DNA of 64,000 nt from Daphnia carinata (taxonomy: Eukaryota; Arthropoda; Branchiopoda; Diplostraca; Daphniidae). The stretch covers positions 1,943,773 to 2,007,772 of the forward strand of contig NC_081332.1 of assembly GCF_022539665.2 (NCBI RefSeq), in the 5' to 3' direction. The notes beneath the pieces are model-generated. The model was given only the letters and a program-made list of their open reading frames with translations, was not told the origin of the DNA and did no database searches. The translations under genes were made by a program, and so were the position numbers. This document shows, one piece after another, positions 60,335 to 64,000 of the stretch (the stretch's first letter is position 1; each line of letters begins with the position of its first letter).

Positions 60335-63300
60335 CTGCACACACACACACACACAATAAACAATTTTCATATCTTTCATTTAAAAAAATAGTTCTTTTAA
60401 CATCCAAAAAATGCTGCAATTGAATGTGATGGACGATTAAGAGTTTGATCATGTTGAATTCAAGAAACAAAAATGTATGTCGATTGTGGTGGCGGGAAAA
60501 AGGAGCTTGACACACAGTGTGTGTAGAGGGCGTCGTGAGCTGTCGAAAGAAGAAAAAAATAAAAAGAAAAGAATTCCCGTCCGCGATTGATTTGAAAGCA
60601 CCAGCCGACGTCAATAACACGCGCCATTGGGCAAACGGGCAGCCGAATCAAATTGAACCTTTTTGTTGTTATTCTACGCAATCGGATCGGAACAAATAGG
60701 CAGAAAAAAAAGAGAACGAACGAACGGAGGGGGGAAAAAAAAGGTCAAAGGAGATGAAATCAAAACCGATGGGTCTATATGTATTATAATAATAATAATA
60801 ATAAGAGGGGGGAAAAAAAAAGAAGCGAGGGACTTTGACGCTGCGCGATTCCAGGCCGACGCTCTTTATTGCATTCTTCAAGATGTTGCTCGCCCCCGTG
60901 TAAAAGAGAAGATCCTCTTATATGGCCCCTCGTCGTCATCAAAAGACATCATTTCCTAATACAAATCTTAGCATTTCTATTTATTGCCGACGATAAGACA
61001 AACGCGCAATTATGTCTTCCCTTTTTTTTTTTCTTGTTTTCTCGTTGATTGTTTTTTTTGCTGTTGTTGAAATTCGCTTCCTTTTTACACGGTCTATACG
61101 TCCACAGTTGACATTTGGAATGAATACAGTATTCAATTCGTTAAGGAATTACTTAGAAAAGCTCTTGCCATGGTCAATATTACATTGACCATGCTCTTGC
61201 CAACAAAATTAATGTTATCTCGCGTTTTAAAGCTATGGATACGGGAAGACACCGTCTAACCTTCATCTGTAATTAAAATGCATTTACGTTTAATACATAT
61301 TCAAACAGCTGTTAAAAATTTCATTTTCGTTGATCCGACGTATTAATATCGTTCTGTTTTAAGTTCCCGCTTTTTTTTGGGGGGGGGGCTATTCTATTAT
61401 GCATGTCATTGATCATGTAAATGTGTTTAGCTTAAGATGTCGGTTGATCCCTTCTTTTTTCATTAGATGTAAGAGATGACCTGTTGGTAAATATCTCATG
61501 AACACGTTTGCATGGCTAACTTTTTCAACGCGTACCTCTCCATAATACGAATAGTTCTCATCAATTAAGAAGTTACAGTAGCTTAGAGAAATGAAACTCA
61601 CGTTGCTTTTCGTCGGTTAGCCCATCAAATGTTCAAAATTTCTAAATCGAATTTTCCCCCTCGACCGTTTGATATTTCGTAGAACTTTCGTGTTCTCAAA
61701 CAGACTCGTTTAAAATCTTTAAAAATTTTTTTTCTTGTACACTTCCTTCTCTACTAGCAAATTGAATTGCCTTCGCGTAGCTGAGGGCATCGCCGCCGGG
61801 AATACGAAAGCCTGCATCGCTGAATGTTTTTCTCTGTATCCAATATCGTTTAAACGATGATAGATGGCCGAGATATACGCGGATGCAGTTGTTTGCAAAG
61901 CCATCAAAAAACATTCATCAATAACAGACAACTGGCAACGCTGCAAAACCTAATCTTTTCTTCTTTTTTTACGACCGTAAACGACTGTTCCGATTTTTCG
62001 TAAATATAAATTTTAAAAAATGTGACGAGTACAATAAAAGAAAGAAAAAGACAATTGACTGCTGCGTGCTGACGTTCTACAGCCTTACGGGTAGAACACG
62101 AAAAAAAAAGGGGAAAAGGGAAAGAAAAAACACGCCATCTATTCAGCACGCTCTACTTGTCTGCGTCCTACGATTTCGGCTTGGTGATCATTCGTCTATA
62201 AAAACTCAACACACACACACACACGGATGTTGTGTGTGTGTGTACAGTGAAAGATTGGATGCATAGGCAGCGGAGCGTGTACAGACGGAATAGAATCACG
62301 TCCATCAACTTGGTGGGTTTGCACCGCCACTGGATTGAGGCGGTGGCGCTGCGAACCGCACACAATCACCTACTTGTCGTTATTTACAAGTCCAGACAAG
62401 TACCACAAGGAGATGCGGTACCGGTGGTGTGTACGCCGTGCAATGAGAAATGGGGAAACGAAAATGAAATGCTTGTCCACTATCTAAATACACTTTACTT
62501 GATTGCACAACTCGAGCGCAATTGCTACATCGTTAAGTTCTCTTCCCCACTTGCCCCGCTCTCCCAAGTGTTGATTTAATAAAAAAAACTTTAGCGATTT
62601 CTTGTTTTGTTTGGTACCCCCGTTTGCTCGAACGTGTTGCCCAAGAAGCGAGAGATCATCAAGGTCAAGATGAAAACAAATTGGGTTTGCATTTCAAGTT
62701 GTTAATCAGAGTTTCTTACTTTCGTTGGTCTTCGATTGAGTGCAAATAGAAAATGTTGTCTCCCCCCCCCCCTTTTTTTTTTAATTCTACCGCCTACACT
62801 TGCTGTTTGTCCTTTTCTATAGATGAAAAATCGTCGTATCATTTGGCCAAAAGTGGGGGGGGGGGATCAGAAAAAACACAAGTCTGTACTTTAAGTAAAA
62901 CCAACAAAAAAAAAACACTAAACAAGCAGCGTAAAGTAACGTTTCACGAAGGAAGAAGACAAATAAAAGACGAATGGAAAAGGACGTGCACGAGGCATCT
63001 CTGATTGGCTTCTAATTCGCCGTCGAGCCAAGGATTTACTGCCTCAGGCTGTCGACTCCTCGCTCCCTCAAGGCTTTTGCCTCGCGACTCTAGCCCCTCT
63101 GGCATTGTGCGTGTACATTTGCGTGATTTTCTTCTCCCTTTTTTCTTGATGCATCTCTTTTAGACGATCACGTATAAATGTTTCAAAAAATAAAAACAAA
63201 CTTTCTTATACTTGTAGAGCAAACCCCAGTACGAAGACGATGTTTGGAACTAGTCAAACAGCAGAGGCCAAAAGAAGGGGGAAAGCGAGGTTGCTGTATA

Positions 63301-64000
63301 GCCCAAATCGAATCTCTTTCTGCGAACAAGTTGATAGATTATCTCGATGCTTTTTTTTGTAGCGAAATGTAATCTTTTGTGGAGATTTTTTTTTTTCAAG
63401 TGGAAAGATCAGACCTTAAGCATCATTTCGTCTGAGAAGCAGATTATAATAGTTAAAAATGAAGTTCTACTTGAGTTCTGACTGATGTTAACACGGGGAG
63501 TACTTGGGATCAAATCGCATATTTATCATCTCAATATTTTTAGATATTTTGATTAAAAGGATCTTTTTTACTATTCAAATTTGTAGTTTTTGTAAATTAT
63601 AGGTCATTGGCCAGCACTTAAGATTAAAAGATGTTCGCGAAAAGCAACAACCGGTAGCGTCAATAAATCGACTGGAACTCCAAGACAAATAAGAAATTGG
63701 TACGACGACACAGAAGAAAGAACAACGAAAAAGGAATCAAAACTTCCAACTGAGCGTGCACTAAAAAGAAAAAAAAGAATACGAGAACGAGGTGAGGTTT
63801 TGCCGTGCACGCCGAATCGATCGTCGATCCCTATCATCCCGTTCTTCTTTTGTTTTTTCCTTTTCTTGTTACTCACGACGCCAGTGAAACGCACGAATGT
63901 CTTGGCACGGGGAGGAGTTAGATACACACTTTCCATTTCAAAAGCAAGGAAGCATATACGCACACACTCTGTAACAATGGTGTTTGAAAAACTTGTGAGC
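60335..64000. other. Upstream intron or 5' region of the dopamine receptor
   Basis: Starts with a (CA)n run (60337-60354) forming the pyrimidine/GT tract before the receptor exon. It also holds (AAT)n at 60785-60803 and many homopolymers. Near 63881-63940 (minus) a frame from ATG, MESVYLTPPRAKTFVRFTGV, ends at a perfect GTGAGT donor and could be an upstream exon, but nothing confirms it. TM1-TM3 coding sequence was not found. Confidence 0.5.

Overview
The window looks like arthropod nuclear DNA, most probably from a branchiopod crustacean such as a water flea (Daphnia). The evidence is gene content (an arthropod-type D2-like dopamine receptor, a Patched-domain protein), many short GT-AG introns of about 55-110 bp, small intergenic gaps in the gene-dense part, and AT-rich spacers with long homopolymer runs. 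The species is inferred. No bacterial, viral or CRISPR content was recognised.

Left part, 1-28 kb, is gene-dense. A DHX37-like helicase fragment runs off the left edge (minus) and carries an in-frame stop. It is followed by PSAT1 (plus, first exon not found), WDR4 (plus), ATP5F1C (minus), an unrecognised type I membrane protein (minus), a 17-exon Patched-domain sterol-sensing protein (minus), a gene-poor gap (13.7-16.8 kb), two tandem paralogous small secreted Ala/Pro/Gln-rich proteins (minus), a locally amplified cluster of tRNA-Arg(CCT) and intron-containing tRNA-Ile(TAT) genes with broken and chimeric copies (20.1-22.7 kb), possible exons of an unrecognised gene (22.95-23.61 kb), a purple acid phosphatase ACP7 (plus, with a one-base frameshift in an A run) and XRCC1 (minus, convergent with ACP7).

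Middle part, 28.2-40.1 kb, has no recognised intact gene. It is a repeat-rich block: three copies of one palindromic MITE-like family, three copies of a 0.6-1 kb dispersed repeat (two direct, one inverted), a 19-copy GC-rich minisatellite, a piggyBac-like MITE, another inverted-repeat element, tRNA-like sequences, a GC-rich island, and decayed exons of an unknown protein.

Right part, 40.1-64 kb, holds SELENOO (plus; cysteine where vertebrates use selenocysteine), GPATCH2 (minus, convergent with SELENOO), an orphan open reading frame near 45.5-45.9 kb, a long non-coding stretch, and the 3' half of a D2-like dopamine receptor (minus, 51.96-60.33 kb; its TM1-TM3 exons lie beyond the window or were not found). 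Introns and flanks here are rich in poly-C/G and poly-A/T runs.

The genes are housekeeping or neural and do not form one pathway. PSAT1 makes phosphoserine, WDR4 supports tRNA m7G methylation, ATP5F1C is part of mitochondrial ATP synthase, XRCC1 is a DNA single-strand-break repair scaffold, SELENOO is an AMP-transferring pseudokinase, and DHX37 acts in ribosome biogenesis. All exon boundaries were read by eye from splice sites and reading phase. For WDR4, ATP5F1C, the type I protein, the Patched-domain gene, both secreted proteins, XRCC1, SELENOO and GPATCH2 the summed exon lengths are multiples of three, which supports the models.
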